DNA of 64,000 nucleotides. It comes from Agapetus fuscipes. Its lineage: Eukaryota; Arthropoda; Insecta; Trichoptera; Glossosomatidae. The notes beneath the pieces were generated by a model. It was not told the DNA's origin, searched no databases, and worked only from the letters and a program-made list of their open reading frames with translations. The stretch lies in NCBI GenBank assembly GCA_951799405.1, contig OX637342.1, forward strand, positions 17,965,298 through 18,029,297, written 5' to 3'. Positions 18,730 to 29,669 of this stretch are shown piece by piece. Numbering within the stretch: position 1 is the stretch's first letter; each line of letters begins with the position of its first letter. A program made the position numbers and the translations under genes.

Positions 18730-19572
18730 ACTTACTTTACTTATTCAGCCACTTCTTATCCACTGCTGGACATAGGCCTCCCCCATATCTCTCCAGGCGT
18801 CTCTGTCCTGGGCTCTCTGCATCCAGTCACCAGCATCTCTTTTGATATCATCTGACCATCGTGTAAGAGGTCTTCCTCTTGTTCTTTTGTCTTCACGAGG
18901 TCTCCATTCTACCACTCTTTTCGTCCATCTTTGCTCGCTCAATCTGGCTACATGCCCTGCCCACGACCACTTCTGCTTTGCCACTCTTTTGACTATGTCA
19001 GTAACTCCCGATCTTCTACGTATTTCGGTATTTCGTATCCGATCTGACAGTCTTATGTGTAGCATAGCTCTTTCGTGCTTTCGTTGTGCTACACGGAGTT
19101 TCCTGATAGTCATTTTGGTGAGAGTTAGTGTCTCTGCTCCGTAAGTCATAACTGGCAGGACACACTGGTCGTACATTTTCCGTTTCAGGCATTGGGGGAT
19201 GTTGCTGGTGAAGAACTTCTTAAGACTGCCATAGGCCGCCCATCCTAGAGAGATCCTCCTTTGCAGTTCAATCGTTTGGTTGTCTCTAGAAACTGCAATA
19301 TTATGACCAAGGTATTTATAATCATGGACCTCTTCTATTGGTCGGCTGTCGATGACTATCTTACCACCCAGGACGAGATTTGTCATGATTTTTGTTTTTT
19401 CGCCGTTGATAAGGAGCCCCACTTTTTTTGTCTCCGTAACGAGCTCTTCTAGCATTTCACGGGCGTCTTCCAGATCTTCGGATATTAGAACAATATCATC
19501 CGCAAATCTCAGATTGTTCAAGTAAACTCCATCTACTTTGATACCTTTTTCTTCCCTATATTTTCTTAACTA
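18730..19572 (-). mobile_element. RTE-clade LINE, 5'-truncated
   Basis: A 258-codon minus-strand frame holds the end of an RTE-type reverse transcriptase: GVYLNNLRFADDIVLISEDL with the catalytic ADD, then DYKYLGHNIA, YGAETLTLTKMT, WAGHVARLSEQRWTKRVVEW and the terminal EAYVQQWIRSG. Homology extends upstream to KYREEKGIKVDG (about 19570) and then stops. The frame is open throughout, so the copy is fairly young. The rest of ORF2, including the endonuclease, is missing. Confidence 0.85.
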
Positions 19573-19739
19573 TAGCACACACCAATTAATGTATCAAATT
19601 GAAAGCAGCGCCTATTATGAGCGTTCAAAGTTCAAAGCAATACTCGAGTTTAAACGAAAAGTAAACGGTACAGAGATGAAAATGAAGCAACTCAGAGATG
19701 TAGTTGTTTTAACAGTTTGTAAGGAAAATGAAATTATTT

Positions 19740-19936
19740 TAATTTCGTTGACTTATAAGTTGGCATGAAGCTGACCACACATGCTGTAGAAAATGGATCA
19801 CTTTGCCAATGTCACCCCCGTTTCAAGGACGGTCGGCAGGAGTTTCAGGGTGTATGTCCATTTGAGATTTGGTTTTTATGTTGTAGGTTCACATGCGGCA
19901 TGTCTAAGCACGAATTTACGTGCTTGCTTGGATGAA
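19740..19936 (+). mobile_element. GATTA repeat, 3'-truncated
   Basis: TTTCGTTGACTTATAAGTTGG to TTACGTGCTTGCTTGGATG; continues directly into a LINE scrap. Confidence 0.75.
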
Positions 19937-20000
19937 ATGAAAGAAGTATATAATGAAATAAATAAATGGCGGTTGATCTGTAATGCTGGCGGCTAGGGCT
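19937..20000 (+). mobile_element. LINE 3'-end scrap
   Basis: Encodes EMKEVYNEINKWRLICNAGG, the last residues of the RTE-like LINE family. Confidence 0.6.
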
Positions 20001-20206
20001 AGGGTTTCTCAATTTTTTCAAATTTTAAATTAGAATTTTGTAGACACACAATTTGATAGGTGGGTGGCCACTGGCTTGTATAATTTTTCGTAGACCCCCT
20101 CTTACAACTTGTGGACCCCCTTTATTATGTCACATCAATGTAGACCCCCATCGAGTATCCCGTAGACCCCCAGGGGTCTATATAGACCACTTTGGGAATC
20201 ACTGAA
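20001..20206. mobile_element. hAT-like non-autonomous element, decayed
   Basis: Ends GGGTTTCTCAATTTTTTC and TTTGGGAATCACTG resemble hAT-type termini (CAGTG-RTTCYCAA). The centre repeats 'gtagaccccc'. No clear 8-bp duplication remains. Confidence 0.45.
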
Positions 20207-20420
20207 ATACACAAAGACCCAGATGTGCACATCAATGGCGGTTTGATTTCTTACTGTACGCACGACAATACTAATTCAAAGGCTAGCGTTGTTTCTAGAA
20301 CACCAGATCCTGTAAGAAGATCACAGCGACTAGCCAACCGCTGATAATGCCCATCGGAGCAATGGGCAAAACTGTCCGGAAAGTATCAACCAGACCACGG
20401 CAACATAGCCTGAAAAAAGT

Positions 20421-20491
20421 GATTGTTATGCCAACAAAAACCGGCCGTGAAAGCTTCAATGTACAATTAATACAATATTATGCACCATAGT
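20421..20491 (+). repeat. 70-bp dispersed block
   Basis: GTGATTGTTATGCCAACAAA through ATTATGCACCATAGTTA recurs at 35361-35437 with two or three changes. Class unknown. Confidence 0.7.
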
Positions 20492-20639
20492 TAAGCAGTG
20501 TATGCAGATCTGTTTGTTGTTAAATCTGTCGCAACCAGACATGTCCGACTGTCTACATTCTACAGAAATGCTAACACAGTGTTACCATAACTGACATTCT
20601 CATGCCACTGTTGAAATCTACTGTACACCAAAGTTGCAA

Positions 20640-20760
20640 CTTGGCGTTTCAACTAAAAAAAAATACGGAAAATTAAACAGCGCCTCCAGTGAGCGTTTAA
20701 GTGTGAGCGCATTTGGTTGAGTTAGAACGTGACGTTTTATACTAGGTGTACCGGAAATGC
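20640..20760. repeat. TTAAACGC-type repeat fragment
   Basis: 'aaacagcgcctccagtgagcg' and 'gttttatactaggtgta' match 23455-23560, 43960-44240 and 56090-56220. Confidence 0.5.
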
Positions 20761-21004
20761 ATTTGACGTGCATTGTAAGAAATGTATCGATTCAGTTGCA
20801 AAAATGATGACGTTTACATGAAAACCCACAGAGAGAAAATACGGAGAAATGCAAGGAAAACATTTTCTCTCTTCTAACAAAGATGCCAGGAGAGTTTACC
20901 AAGCTTTTACTTGGAATTGAGAATCTGAGTATAAGTTTCCGACGTTTTAACTCATTTTCTTGTACGCCTGGTTTGAAATGCACAAAAAATGACGCATTTA
21001 TTGT

Positions 21005-21056
21005 ATTATTTTTCCACCTTAGACGTAAAACTAAGTAAATAATGTTAGGATGATAT
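21005..21056 (-). mobile_element. SINE-A tail (left of solo LTR)
   Basis: AATAATGTTAGGATGATAT is the end of a minus-strand SINE-A whose remainder begins at 21482. Confidence 0.65.
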
Positions 21057-21481
21057 TGTAGTGTTTTTGGTTCGAAAAGTCTTTAAATTAAAACATACAG
21101 GTCTTCTTTCAGGATCTTTATTTTTACAAATTAATATTTATTTTTAACTCTTTTGGTAACACAAATTTATTTTTCACAGTTTGGTATCGCTTGCACTCTT
21201 CAAATCAAAGCCAACTATCGCACTGGCTTAACGCACTCAATTTTATTGCCTTATACATATACTTCACAGACAGTACATTCTAGTGACTAATTTTGCCAGC
21301 ACTTTCGCGAATATTCTATCAAGTTCAAGAGTACAAAAGGATCATTTAATTTCTAGATTTCTTAGGTCTATAATATTGCTACCTACGGTGTACACCTATA
21401 TTAATCTACTTTTGACATAATGCTATAATAACTATTACTACCTACGATGTACACCTATATTAATCTACTATTTACATTACA
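21057..21481 (-). mobile_element. Solo LTR, 425 bp, ATAT duplication
   Basis: Termini TGTAGTG and CATTACA, flanked by ATAT at 21053-21056 and 21482-21485. Near the left end TCGAAAAGTCTTTAAATTAA and AGGTCTTCTT match the complement of the LTR 3' ends at 42960-42984 and 51610-51660, so it is on the minus strand. It contains a two-copy tandem repeat (about 21370-21475; shared core GTACACCTATATTAATCTAC). It lies in a SINE-A tail. Confidence 0.75.
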
Positions 21482-21735
21482 ATATATTTGGTGAGCGCTG
21501 TTTTTGTGTGAATCACACCTCAAAAACCCCGTGCGGGTTTAGTCGTCGCTATAGAAAGCGCTAATTCTCACGCAAGAACCAATTGCTGTAAGGCTGGATG
21601 GAGCTTTAGTCACCGGTCTTTAGTTTTTTTTCTGGCAAAGAGCATACTCGTATAAGCATTTTTGTGCTCCGCCGGGAATCAAACCTACTTAATTTACGAG
21701 ACCGAAGCGCTAGCCACTAGACTACAGACTGATTG
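21482..21735 (-). mobile_element. SINE-A, minus strand (right of solo LTR)
   Basis: GTGAGCGCTGTTTTTGTGTG through the body to a worn tRNA-like head. Confidence 0.8.
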
Positions 21736-21824
21736 AGTATAAGGATGAGAGAAAAGATAAAAGGGAGAAGGAATAAGGAATAAGGAATGACGATTAAAGA
21801 ATGGAAAAACTAGCAAATAAAGGA

Positions 21825-22105
21825 TCTAAATCTAAATCTAAGTTGCAAATATATATATCATTTGAGATTCATATTAAATGCATTCCCACAAGCAGACACG
21901 CATAATTTCGCGCTCACACATGCCGCATGTGGACCTACAATATAAAAAACCCCAATCTCAAGCTGCATGTGTATTTACGAATTAAAATCCCAACCTCAAA
22001 TGAACCTTTGCCGACTTTCCCTGGCACAGGGGTGGCATTGGCCAAGAGAAGCATTTTTTTACATTGTAGATGGTCAGCCTCATAATCTTGTAAGTCAAGG
22101 AAATG
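21825..22105 (-). mobile_element. GATTA repeat, two copies fused, minus strand
   Basis: Opens with AATCTAAATCTAAGTTGCA, repeats a 'gcatgtg' block twice around 21930-21970, and ends ATCTTGTAAGTCAAGGAA. It is a partial tandem of two subfamilies. Confidence 0.75.
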
Positions 22106-22179
22106 TATAATCTAATGAACTGTGAAATATTCTCCCCACAATTCTCTCCCCACACAATTCTCAAAAATGTAGCCTATAA

Positions 22180-22262
22180 TAATCTATATTCTAAGTTGAG
22201 ATGATATATTAACATTTAAGGCTCACATTTAATGCACGCCCACAGGCAGGCATGTGGAAGTT
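22180..22262 (-). mobile_element. GATTA repeat, 3' fragment, minus strand
   Basis: TAAGTTGAGATGATATATT to GGCATGTGG. Confidence 0.65.
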
Positions 22263-22369
22263 ATTGTTGTGGAATTCTAAGTATCTGAATTGGATTTGTT
22301 TACAAATTATTTGAGAGTCTTTATGTAGATGCGAGCCACGTGTTACGAGTAGGTATATCAACAATCTAT

Positions 22370-22612
22370 CTATAAACTAAGTAGCAAAGATATATTACAT
22401 TTAGAATTCATATTAAATGCATGCCCACAAACAGACATGCTCAAGTTCGCGCTTACAAATACTGCATGTGTATTTACAATGAAAATCCAAACCTCAAATG
22501 AACTTTCACCGACTTTCCCTGGAACTGGGGTGACATTGTCCAAGAGAAGTATTTTTTTACATTATAGATGGTCAGCCTCATAATATCATCTTGTAAGTCA
22601 AGGAAATATATA
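22370..22612 (-). mobile_element. GATTA repeat, minus strand, tandem copy 1
   Basis: Nearly identical to the next copy, including a CATCTTGTAAGTCAAGGAAA 5' end. Confidence 0.85.
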
Positions 22613-22853
22613 ATCTAAGTTGCAAAGATATATTCACATTTAGAATTCATATTAAATGCATGCCCACAAACAGACATGCTCAAGTTCGCGCTTACAAATA
22701 CTGCATGTGTACTTACAAATTAAAATCCAAACCTCAAATGAACTTTTGCCGACTTTCCCTGGAACAGGGGTGACATTGTCCAAGAGAAGCATTTTTTTAC
22801 ATTATAGATGGTCAGCCTCATAATATCATCTTGTAAGTCAAGGAAATATATAA
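22613..22853 (-). mobile_element. GATTA repeat, minus strand, tandem copy 2
   Basis: Head-to-tail with copy 1. The high identity suggests a local segmental duplication and not separate insertions. Confidence 0.85.
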
Positions 22854-22932
22854 TCTAAGTTGCAAAGATATATTGGCATTTATGGCTCATATTTGATGCA
22901 TATATAAGTTCACGCTTTCACATGTTGCATGT
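22854..22932 (-). mobile_element. GATTA repeat, 3' fragment, minus strand
   Basis: Third member of the tandem series, cut by the SINE-C that follows. Confidence 0.75.
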
Positions 22933-22944
22933 GTATGTACAAAA

Positions 22945-23240
22945 TTTTGCTCGGGGTTATAGCCGCGGGGGCCAAGAGGGCTGATCTTTCTAGCGTGTTT
23001 CGAATGGAACAACGTTGGTTCGATCCCCGCTTGGGTCACTTGACTTTAACTTTGACCCTGGTTCAACAGATGTTATTGGGTAATTATTATTTAATAATTC
23101 ATTAAAAATAAACAATAATGAATTATTAAATGATGATATTAATACCTGTTTCTGGCCAGGCAGAATAGGTTGGTGAATTGCATTCCTCTTCACAAATCTA
23201 TTTTTTTTAAAAAAAAATAAAAAAATAAAATAAAAAATAA
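22945..23240 (+). mobile_element. SINE-C, plus strand
   Basis: tRNA-Ser/Leu-like head with long variable arm (GGTTATAGCCGCGGGGGCCA ... GGTTCGATCCCCGC), then TGACCCTGGTTCAACAGATG, an ATTAAT-rich hairpin and CTGGCCAGGCAGAATAGGTTGG. A minus copy lies at 59390-59650. Confidence 0.7.
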
Positions 23241-23249
23241 ACCAAAGTT

Positions 23250-23372
23250 ACGTCAACATAAACTTGGCAACTCTTGCTGCTTTTCCCTGGAATCAGATAA
23301 CATAGGCAAAGTGAACCATTGCTTTTACAGTATGAGTGCTCAGCCTCATACCAATCATTAATTCAAGGAAAT
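23250..23372 (-). mobile_element. GATTA repeat, 5' half, minus strand
   Basis: Diverged copy ending CAATCATTAATTCAAGGAAA. Confidence 0.7.
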
Positions 23373-23454
23373 ATTTTTTTTAATATTCAGAAGCCTAAAT
23401 ATGTAAATATACGTTTAAGCTCTACAATAGGCTTTCCAAAAAAAAAATAAACTA

Positions 23455-23565
23455 CAGAAACCAAAACTCTCACCAGACTCGCTGTTTATGAATTGATACA
23501 TTTACTGATAAACGCCGCGATTGAGTTTAAAGTAGCGTTTTATACTTAGGATAAGGTTATCGGTA
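23455..23565. repeat. TTAAACGC-type repeat fragment
   Basis: 'aaacgccgcgattgagttta' and 'gttttatacttaggataag' match the family described at 1285-1420. Confidence 0.5.
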
Positions 23566-23769
23566 GATCCTTCCGTGAAAATTACATTTGTACTCAATAA
23601 TTTATATTAAATTTTGGTTCAGGGAAGGCAGTTAGGATACGCCTAGTATTGGCAACCCTTTCTCAAATGGATAACCTCGGTCTCAATTAGACAATATCAA
23701 ATCATTGTTTCATCTTTCAGTATGATATGGAAACGGTTTGTTATTCAAATAAACAACACATTTACTTTT

Positions 23770-23880
23770 AAACACTGTTTAATTTCACAAATATAATATA
23801 ATTAAAAAATTAAATTTTAAACTATACTACTAACGTTTTCGACTATTCAGTCATCATCAGGTAGGAAAATATACAATGGG
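23770..23880 (-). mobile_element. Hammerhead-bearing element, single arm
   Basis: The AT-rich lead-in and hammerhead match one arm of the foldback type; no opposite arm is present. A related plus-strand arm lies at 33370-33450. Confidence 0.6.
23827..23864 (-). ncRNA. Hammerhead ribozyme motif
   Basis: Minus strand: CTAC, core CTGATGA, helix II GACT-GAAT-AGTC, GAAA, helix III/cleavage region ACGTTA, then GTAG pairing with CTAC. Core bases intact. Confidence 0.7.
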
Positions 23881-23884
23881 CATG

Positions 23885-24012
23885 GGCACCCAGCAATGGG
23901 CATATTTGAAAATCTATTTATGGTATATTTTTTGTGCTTCGCCGGGATTCGAACCCACAATCTTCTATTTACGAGTCCGAAGTGTAACCGTTGTACTACA
24001 GACCGGTCCAAT
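23885..24012 (-). mobile_element. SINE-A head, minus strand
   Basis: CCCAGCAATGGGCATATTTG to TACAGACCGGTCC. Tail absent. Confidence 0.8.
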
Positions 24013-25195
24013 AGGTCCATAGTTCTAAAACAAGTAAAATTCTAAAAAAAACTTCAAGTGAGCTTGAAGTAAACGACCCTTACAGAGTGGATTGATCTCA
24101 AAAGTCACGTTTTATGTTCAGAAAATTGTATAATACATTCGATAACCATTGACTAATGGTATCTGTGGATTAGAAATTATTTGAACGAAAATAAACATTG
24201 TATATCTGTTTCAACTTACTTACGAAAATGGTCCTTGTTAAGAAAGAGAACAAGTACTTTCACTGTGTCATTTAGTTGAATCAGATTTTATTCAAAACCA
24301 ATATCAATCATCACTTCCTTGCGGCGCCCCACGATATAAGCAACGATTCAAGCAACACCTTTGCGGCACCCTTCCAGGGTGACATAGACTCCCAAGACTT
24401 TCAAGAATTGGGGAAACTTCCGCACAGGATTCCTTAAAAAAGAAAGTTGTATGAAACTAAAAAATAATTCCAAAATGTTGGCAGCGTTGATATTCATTCC
24501 CGCGCAAAAATTGTGCGCACACGTTATAAATCTTTTGATCGGTAATTTTGACAATTTTTACACGCAAAAGGTATTATTTTAAGACATTATGGTTTATGTA
24601 ATTATTGGGTGTCAACAAACATAAAGGAAAATGCAAAGAAGAAACAGGATTTCACATGTAAGAACACGATTTTTAAATTTTTGTTTTTGACAGGACTGGG
24701 GGCAACTGTGCTCCAAAATATATGTCAATGCCGTAAGCTAGATTCTACTCCTTTATATTATAACTATTCTTATGCGCACGGCAGCCGCTGGTAAGTTTGT
24801 TAATGTGATTTATTGTTATTATTTATGTTGCTTTACTTTCTGTTATAAACTTATTCATATTTAGGTTAGGTTAGGTTCATCAATTTGCACGGTGCCGTGT
24901 CTATAAGTTTGCAACTTTGCGAATAAAGTAAGTCAACTTCGCCGTGCACATAATAACAACCGACATATTTATGGAAATACTCGGGCTCACGAGAATAATA
25001 CTTATACTAATACTTATACTTAGGTTTGCGAAGCGCAATAGTGATTGAACGTTCACCCACTCAAGTATCGACCACATCCAATATTGCTCAGACCTAAATG
25101 GTATAAAGCGAAGCAACGTTCATCTCCAGTTGAGACCATGGACTTTAATTATTATTGAACATTATTTTGTGAATACACCTTAGCTTAGTGAACAT
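24013..25195. other. Intron, no gene seen
   Basis: Short frames at 24348-24554 and 24609-24794 have no recognisable content and no splice support. No repeat recognised. Confidence 0.5.
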
Positions 25196-25265
25196 TCTTG
25201 AGATCGGCACAAGAAATAGGAGAGTTGCTTTCTGAGATTTGTTGCCGTGTTCTATTTGAGCTTTA
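25196..25265 (-). mobile_element. Hammerhead-bearing element, part 1
   Basis: GAGAGTTGCTTTCTGAGATT and TTGTTGCCGTGTTCT match 9160-9195. The element is cut by a LINE and continues at 25736. Confidence 0.55.
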
Positions 25266-25735
25266 TTATTATTATTTTTTATTATTAAGAAAGCCTGTGC
25301 GGGAGACTCCCTAGATTCAAGAGACTCTAAGGTTTTATGACACTTGTTATAGTGCCGCAGAGGTGTTGTTGATATGGCAGTTGTCCTTGTCCGGTTGCAG
25401 GGCCGTTAGCTGCGCAGTGATGTCATGTGTGTTGCGTTGCGTTGTGTTTTGAGACACTGAGAGGAAATGGCTTGATATTGAGTTTGAAAACGGTAAGGTT
25501 AAATTGGGATGGAAGCACAGATACTGGTAACTCGTTCCATAAGCGGGCAGTTTGGCAAAGGAATGAGTCGTGAAAACACCAAGTTCTCATAGTTTTGATA
25601 TCGACTGCAAATGGTTGAATGTAAGCAGTTCTGCGATTTGCTCTTGTTGTGACGAGAGGAGGGGGTATAAGTGAGGATATTTCATCAGAGCATATGTCAT
25701 TATAGTACCTATAGAAAAGACTGATCATTCCAACT
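25266..25735 (-). mobile_element. Jockey/CR1-type LINE 3' end
   Basis: A 101-codon minus-strand frame has RRTAYIQPFAVDIKTMRTW, SFLCQTARLWNELPVSVLP and FNLTVFKLNIK, the standard C-terminus of such LINEs ('SFLPRTARLWNSLP'-like). A TTATTATTATT tail lies at 25265-25288. Confidence 0.75.
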
Positions 25736-25810
25736 CCTGCTGGTGTTTCCGGACGTTTTTTCCACGTCTGCGATAGGCTTCTTCATGGGATTCGACATGA
25801 GTGCAACGTT
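25736..25810 (-). ncRNA. Decayed hammerhead-like motif
   Basis: 25752-25786 matches the motif at 9211-9245, but the cores read ATGAAGA and AAAA, so it is very likely inactive. Confidence 0.5.
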
Positions 25811-25839
25811 TACAAGCTCCAGTTCAGATAAACCACGGT

Positions 25840-25935
25840 AACTGTAACTGTAACTCTGTCACCATTCCGCTAGGGGTGGCCAGAGCCTCTGCAGAGTTGC
25901 CTCCATTTTTTCCTATCCTGACATACCTCTTTCAA
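25840..25935 (-). mobile_element. RTE-like LINE 3' end
   Basis: GTAACTGTAACTCTGTCACC and 'ccattttttcctatcctgac' match 63058-63140. Confidence 0.65.
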
Positions 25936-26243
25936 TTCCTTCATATCCATCCCCTTTTTTAGCAACTGATCTCGCAAAACAATTCTCCAGGGTCAACAGC
26001 CGGCCGTATAAGCCTAAAACTCTTGTTCTTCTGGGTGTTAAACGTATCTCACAATTTTTTTTTCTCAGATACATTTCTTTGCTTTTGTATGAGTATTGGT
26101 ACTTTTTGATCGAATCTGAAAAGCAATAAAAAGACGTCAATATAATCAAAAGGTTGCAGATCTCCGAAGAAGCAGCTCACAGAACATTATCAAAACCTAT
26201 TAAAGGAACGAGAAGAAAATAAAGAAGAGAAAAATCAATGGAC

Positions 26244-26555
26244 CACGGTTCTTGGACCGGTCCGTAGTCCAATGGCAGTTCTTCGGACTCGTAAATGGAA
26301 GGTTGTGGATTCGAATCCCGGCGGAGCACAAAAAATATACCATTTATATTTCCAAATGTGCTCTTCGCTGGGTTGAAAAATTCATAAACCTTTACCAAAG
26401 ACCGTTCACTGAAAGGTCCATCCAACCTTACAACAACTGGGTCTTGCTTGAGAATTGGCGCTTTCTACAGCGACGACCGAGCTCGCAGAGGACTCTTGAG
26501 GTGTGATACACACAAAAACAGCGCTCACCAAATAAATCATCCTAATATTATTATT
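26244..26555 (+). mobile_element. SINE-A, near full-length
   Basis: tRNA-like module (GGACCGGTCCGTAGTCCAAT, B-box GATTCGAATCC), body, LINE-like tail ACACACAAAAACAGCGCTC and (TAATAT)(TAT)n end. The preceding TTCTTGG is the junction seen after 5S in other copies. Confidence 0.88.
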
Positions 26556-27405
26556 ATTCTTAAGACCCGAAATTTCATCCATCTGAAGCCAGTCGGGAGA
26601 TCTTAAAAAATAACGAATGGATTCACCAAAGAGTTTTTTTCTTCTCTGCGAGAAATGATCCACGTTTATTATGAATACAAGTTGGAGGTGAAAGCCACTG
26701 GACTACGGTTGGTTTATTAGAAATAAGATTAAGTGCTTTGCATAAAAATCGTGAAACATTTCCTTCGCTCTTTGTACGTGGACCCATTGAGGGGAGAATT
26801 CAATGAAAACTTTACTGCTACACAAAAGGCTTTCGAAGCTTTTTGGAGTTTGATTATTGAGAGTCATCCCCCGTATCGGGAACTGAAGACTCTTGCTGGA
26901 TACTCTAAATTGAATTACAGAATCCTGAAGATCAGTAGAACACTGCGATCTGTACAAGAGATATTCTAGAGTTAGATCGACACTGGTATCAGTATTCGTA
27001 AATAAATCTACGACTGTTTTTACTGGGAACTGAGAAGAGGTAATTATACGAGTAATGAGTAAATAAATATAATCATTCTAGTTTAAGGCGCCTTATAAAC
27101 CTAAATCTGCCGTTTTTGTTTCTTACCCTTTTTGGTCTTAGCAAAATAGTTACAGTAATGAAAACAATCAAGCGTGTTTATTAATTTTTCATCTTAATTA
27201 TAAAGTTAAAACAAAATATACAACTTAAGAATTGCCACTACAAAAAAATACTTAAAAAAAACACGTTTTTTTCATATTTATAGCGTTTTTTTCGCGTGTG
27301 CTGTATTTTGTAAATATTTTTTTATACATTGCTTAGCGCCGCTTTTCCATATTTACTCAAAAACTATTGACATTATAAAAAAAAAAATGAAAGTAATAAT
27401 AATAA
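26556..27405. other. Intron, no gene seen
   Basis: Overlapping frames on both strands at 26703-26969 are not convincing as genes; no splice sites or homology. Confidence 0.5.
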
Positions 27406-27665
27406 TAATCTAAGTTGCAAGGATATATTCATTCAAAGCTCTCAGATGTATGCCCACAAACAAACACGTGTAGTTCGCGCTTACAAATGCTGATTGTGTA
27501 CTTACAAATAAAATCCAAACCTCAAATGAACATAAGCCCTCATAAACCTCAAATGAACTAAGTGCAACTCTTGCCGACATTCCCTGAAACAGGGGTGACA
27601 TTGGCAAAGTGAACCATTTTTTACAGTATGGGTGGTCAGCCTCATACCAACCTATAAGTCAAGGA
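27406..27665 (-). mobile_element. GATTA repeat with internal duplication, minus strand
   Basis: 'cctcaaatgaac' occurs twice (27520 and 27547), a 27-bp internal duplication. Confidence 0.85.
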
Positions 27666-27895
27666 ATGGCGCTAAACAATGTATAGTTCTGTAATTAAAA
27701 ATAAAAAATATATTTACGGGATATACGACGGCACTTCTAGAGAGCGATTTAGTTTTCATACACTTCTTCGATTTACGCATTCGAGGAGAGTTTACGCAGT
27801 GTGTCATACTAGGGGCACAGTCCATCTGGATTATATTATGTCCCCTCGATTCGATGAGCACGGCATCATGGGGAATTCGGTTCCATGCTAGAGCG

Positions 27896-28110
27896 GCACA
27901 GTGACAAAACAACACATGACGCAACGTCACTTGACTTAACATCACATGACATTATATCCCAATAAATCAATAACAATACATCACAGTAACATAGCATCAC
28001 ATTGCAAAACATATCAGGAAAGTACTGTGTACTGAAAGTACTGTAAATGACAAATATCCCAAGAAAAAACGTCACATGACAAAACATCACATACCTTAAA
28101 ATACCCCATA
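27896..28110. repeat. Short-motif array (CATCACATGACA type)
   Basis: Irregular repeats of ACATCACATGACA, AACGTCACTTGAC and AACATCACA. Interrupted by a GATTA repeat, it resumes at 28320. Confidence 0.7.
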
Positions 28111-28325
28111 CTGTAAAAAATAGTTCACTTTGCCAATGTCACCCCTGTGTCAGGGAAAGTCGGCAAAAGTTGTAGGGCTTATGTTCATTTGAGGTTTGGA
28201 TTTTATTTGTAAGTACACATTCAGCATTTGTAAGCGTGAACTACAGGTGTTTGTTTGTGGAAATGCATTTGAGAACTCTTAAATGAATATATCCTTGCAA
28301 CTTAGATTATAGATTACAGATTATA
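28105..28325 (+). mobile_element. GATTA repeat, plus strand, inside the short-motif array
   Basis: CCCCATACTGTAAAAAATAG to GATTATAGATTACAGATTATAG; lacks the first 30 bases. Confidence 0.8.
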
Positions 28326-28560
28326 GACATCGCAATGACAATCATCACAAGACAAAACGTCACTTGACTTAACATCACGTCATGACATTACATCCCAATA
28401 AGGCAATAAAACATCACCATAACATTACATCGCATGGAAAAAACATAACAGGAAAGTACATCGCAATGACAAACATCACAAAACAAAACGTGACAAAACA
28501 TCACATACCTAAAAAATAACATACCGAAAATAGCACATGGCAAAACAGAAAATAACATAG
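28320..28560. repeat. Short-motif array, continued
   Basis: AAAACGTCACTTGACTTAAC recurs from 27905; further AACATCACA units follow. Confidence 0.7.
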
Positions 28561-28674
28561 ACGACATGACTAAAAAGAACATGGGAAAATAGAACTCGTG
28601 CGTATACTCATATAATTTGGTAAAGGCTATACAATAATTTAGCGCCACTAATTATAATTATTAGAAAAAAAGAA

Positions 28675-28780
28675 GTCAATAACAACTTTTTACCGCGCTA
28701 TCTCCAAAACATCACATGTGGATTGTGGAACCTTAGAATTTTTACAGGTAAGGGAGCCGGCCTTGCGGAGATTTTTTTTT
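28675..28780 (-). mobile_element. SINE-B 3' end, minus strand
   Basis: CAACTTTTTACCGCGC to ACAGGTAAGGGAGCCGGCCTTG. Confidence 0.65.
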
Positions 28781-28799
28781 TTGTGTTGTTTGTGATGTT

Positions 28800-28995
28800 T
28801 TTTCATTTGCCGTTTATGGTATGCGCTGTTTTAGGTATGTGTTCTCCATGTGTTGTGTTGTCATTGTGATGTATTTTCTAGGTTGTTTTATCATTGTTAT
28901 GTTTTGTCATATGATTTACTATGATCGTGATGTTCTGTCATGTGATGTTCTGTCATGTGATGTAATGTCATGCAATGTTCTATCATGTTTTGTTT
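28800..28995. repeat. Short-motif array, inverted orientation
   Basis: TGTCATGTGATGTTCTGTCA and similar units are the reverse complement of the array at 27896-28560. Confidence 0.7.
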
Positions 28996-29287
28996 TGTCA
29001 CTGTGCTGTTCTACCCTATCACAGGGAAAATCAAACGTTGCAGGAATAAGTAATTTATGTTGGGGTGGCTGAATTCTGATTTGAATAAAATATGGAAGCA
29101 CCCCCTTAAAGAGCCGTTGAATGCTCCAGATTGGAAATTTATTCACGTACAATATGTATATTTAAACAGAGTGAAGGAAAAATAGTGTGGCTCTATAAAG
29201 GTTGCCTATACGTGGGTTATACAATAATGAGGTTTTTTATTGAGAATTTATAGTTTCGAGAAATCGCTATTTAAAAGTTAAAACTAA

Positions 29288-29352
29288 ACGATGATTATGA
29301 TGATGATGATAATGATTGTGATGATGATGATGATGATAATGATGATGATGAT
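29288..29352 (+). repeat. (GAT)n microsatellite
   Basis: Interrupted GAT/GATGAT run directly before a GATTA repeat; resumes at 29613-29668 behind it, so the repeat inserted into a microsatellite or the tail expanded. Confidence 0.85.
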
Positions 29353-29612
29353 GTTCCTTGACTTATAGGTAGGTATGCGGCTGACCACCCATACTGTAAA
29401 AATCGTTCCCTTTGCCAATGTCACCCCTGTCTCAGGGAAGGACGGCAAGAGTTGCAGGGTGTATGTCCATTTGAGATTTGGTTTTTATGTTGTAGGTTCA
29501 CATGAGGCATGTGCAAGCGCAAACTTGTACGTGTCTGGTTGTGAGAATGCATGTAATGTGAATCTCCAATGTAACATATCTTTGCAACTTAGATTAGATT
29601 AGATTGGATTAG
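29353..29612 (+). mobile_element. GATTA repeat, plus strand
   Basis: Complete copy, TTCCTTGACTTATAGGTAGG to GATTAGATTGGATTAGATG. Confidence 0.88.
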
Positions 29613-29669
29613 ATGATGATGATGATTATGATCATGATGATTATGATGATGATGATGGTGATGATGAGT

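Noticed and set aside
24348..24794. Two short frames of 61-68 codons
   Set aside because: No homology, splice sites or codon pattern to support them.
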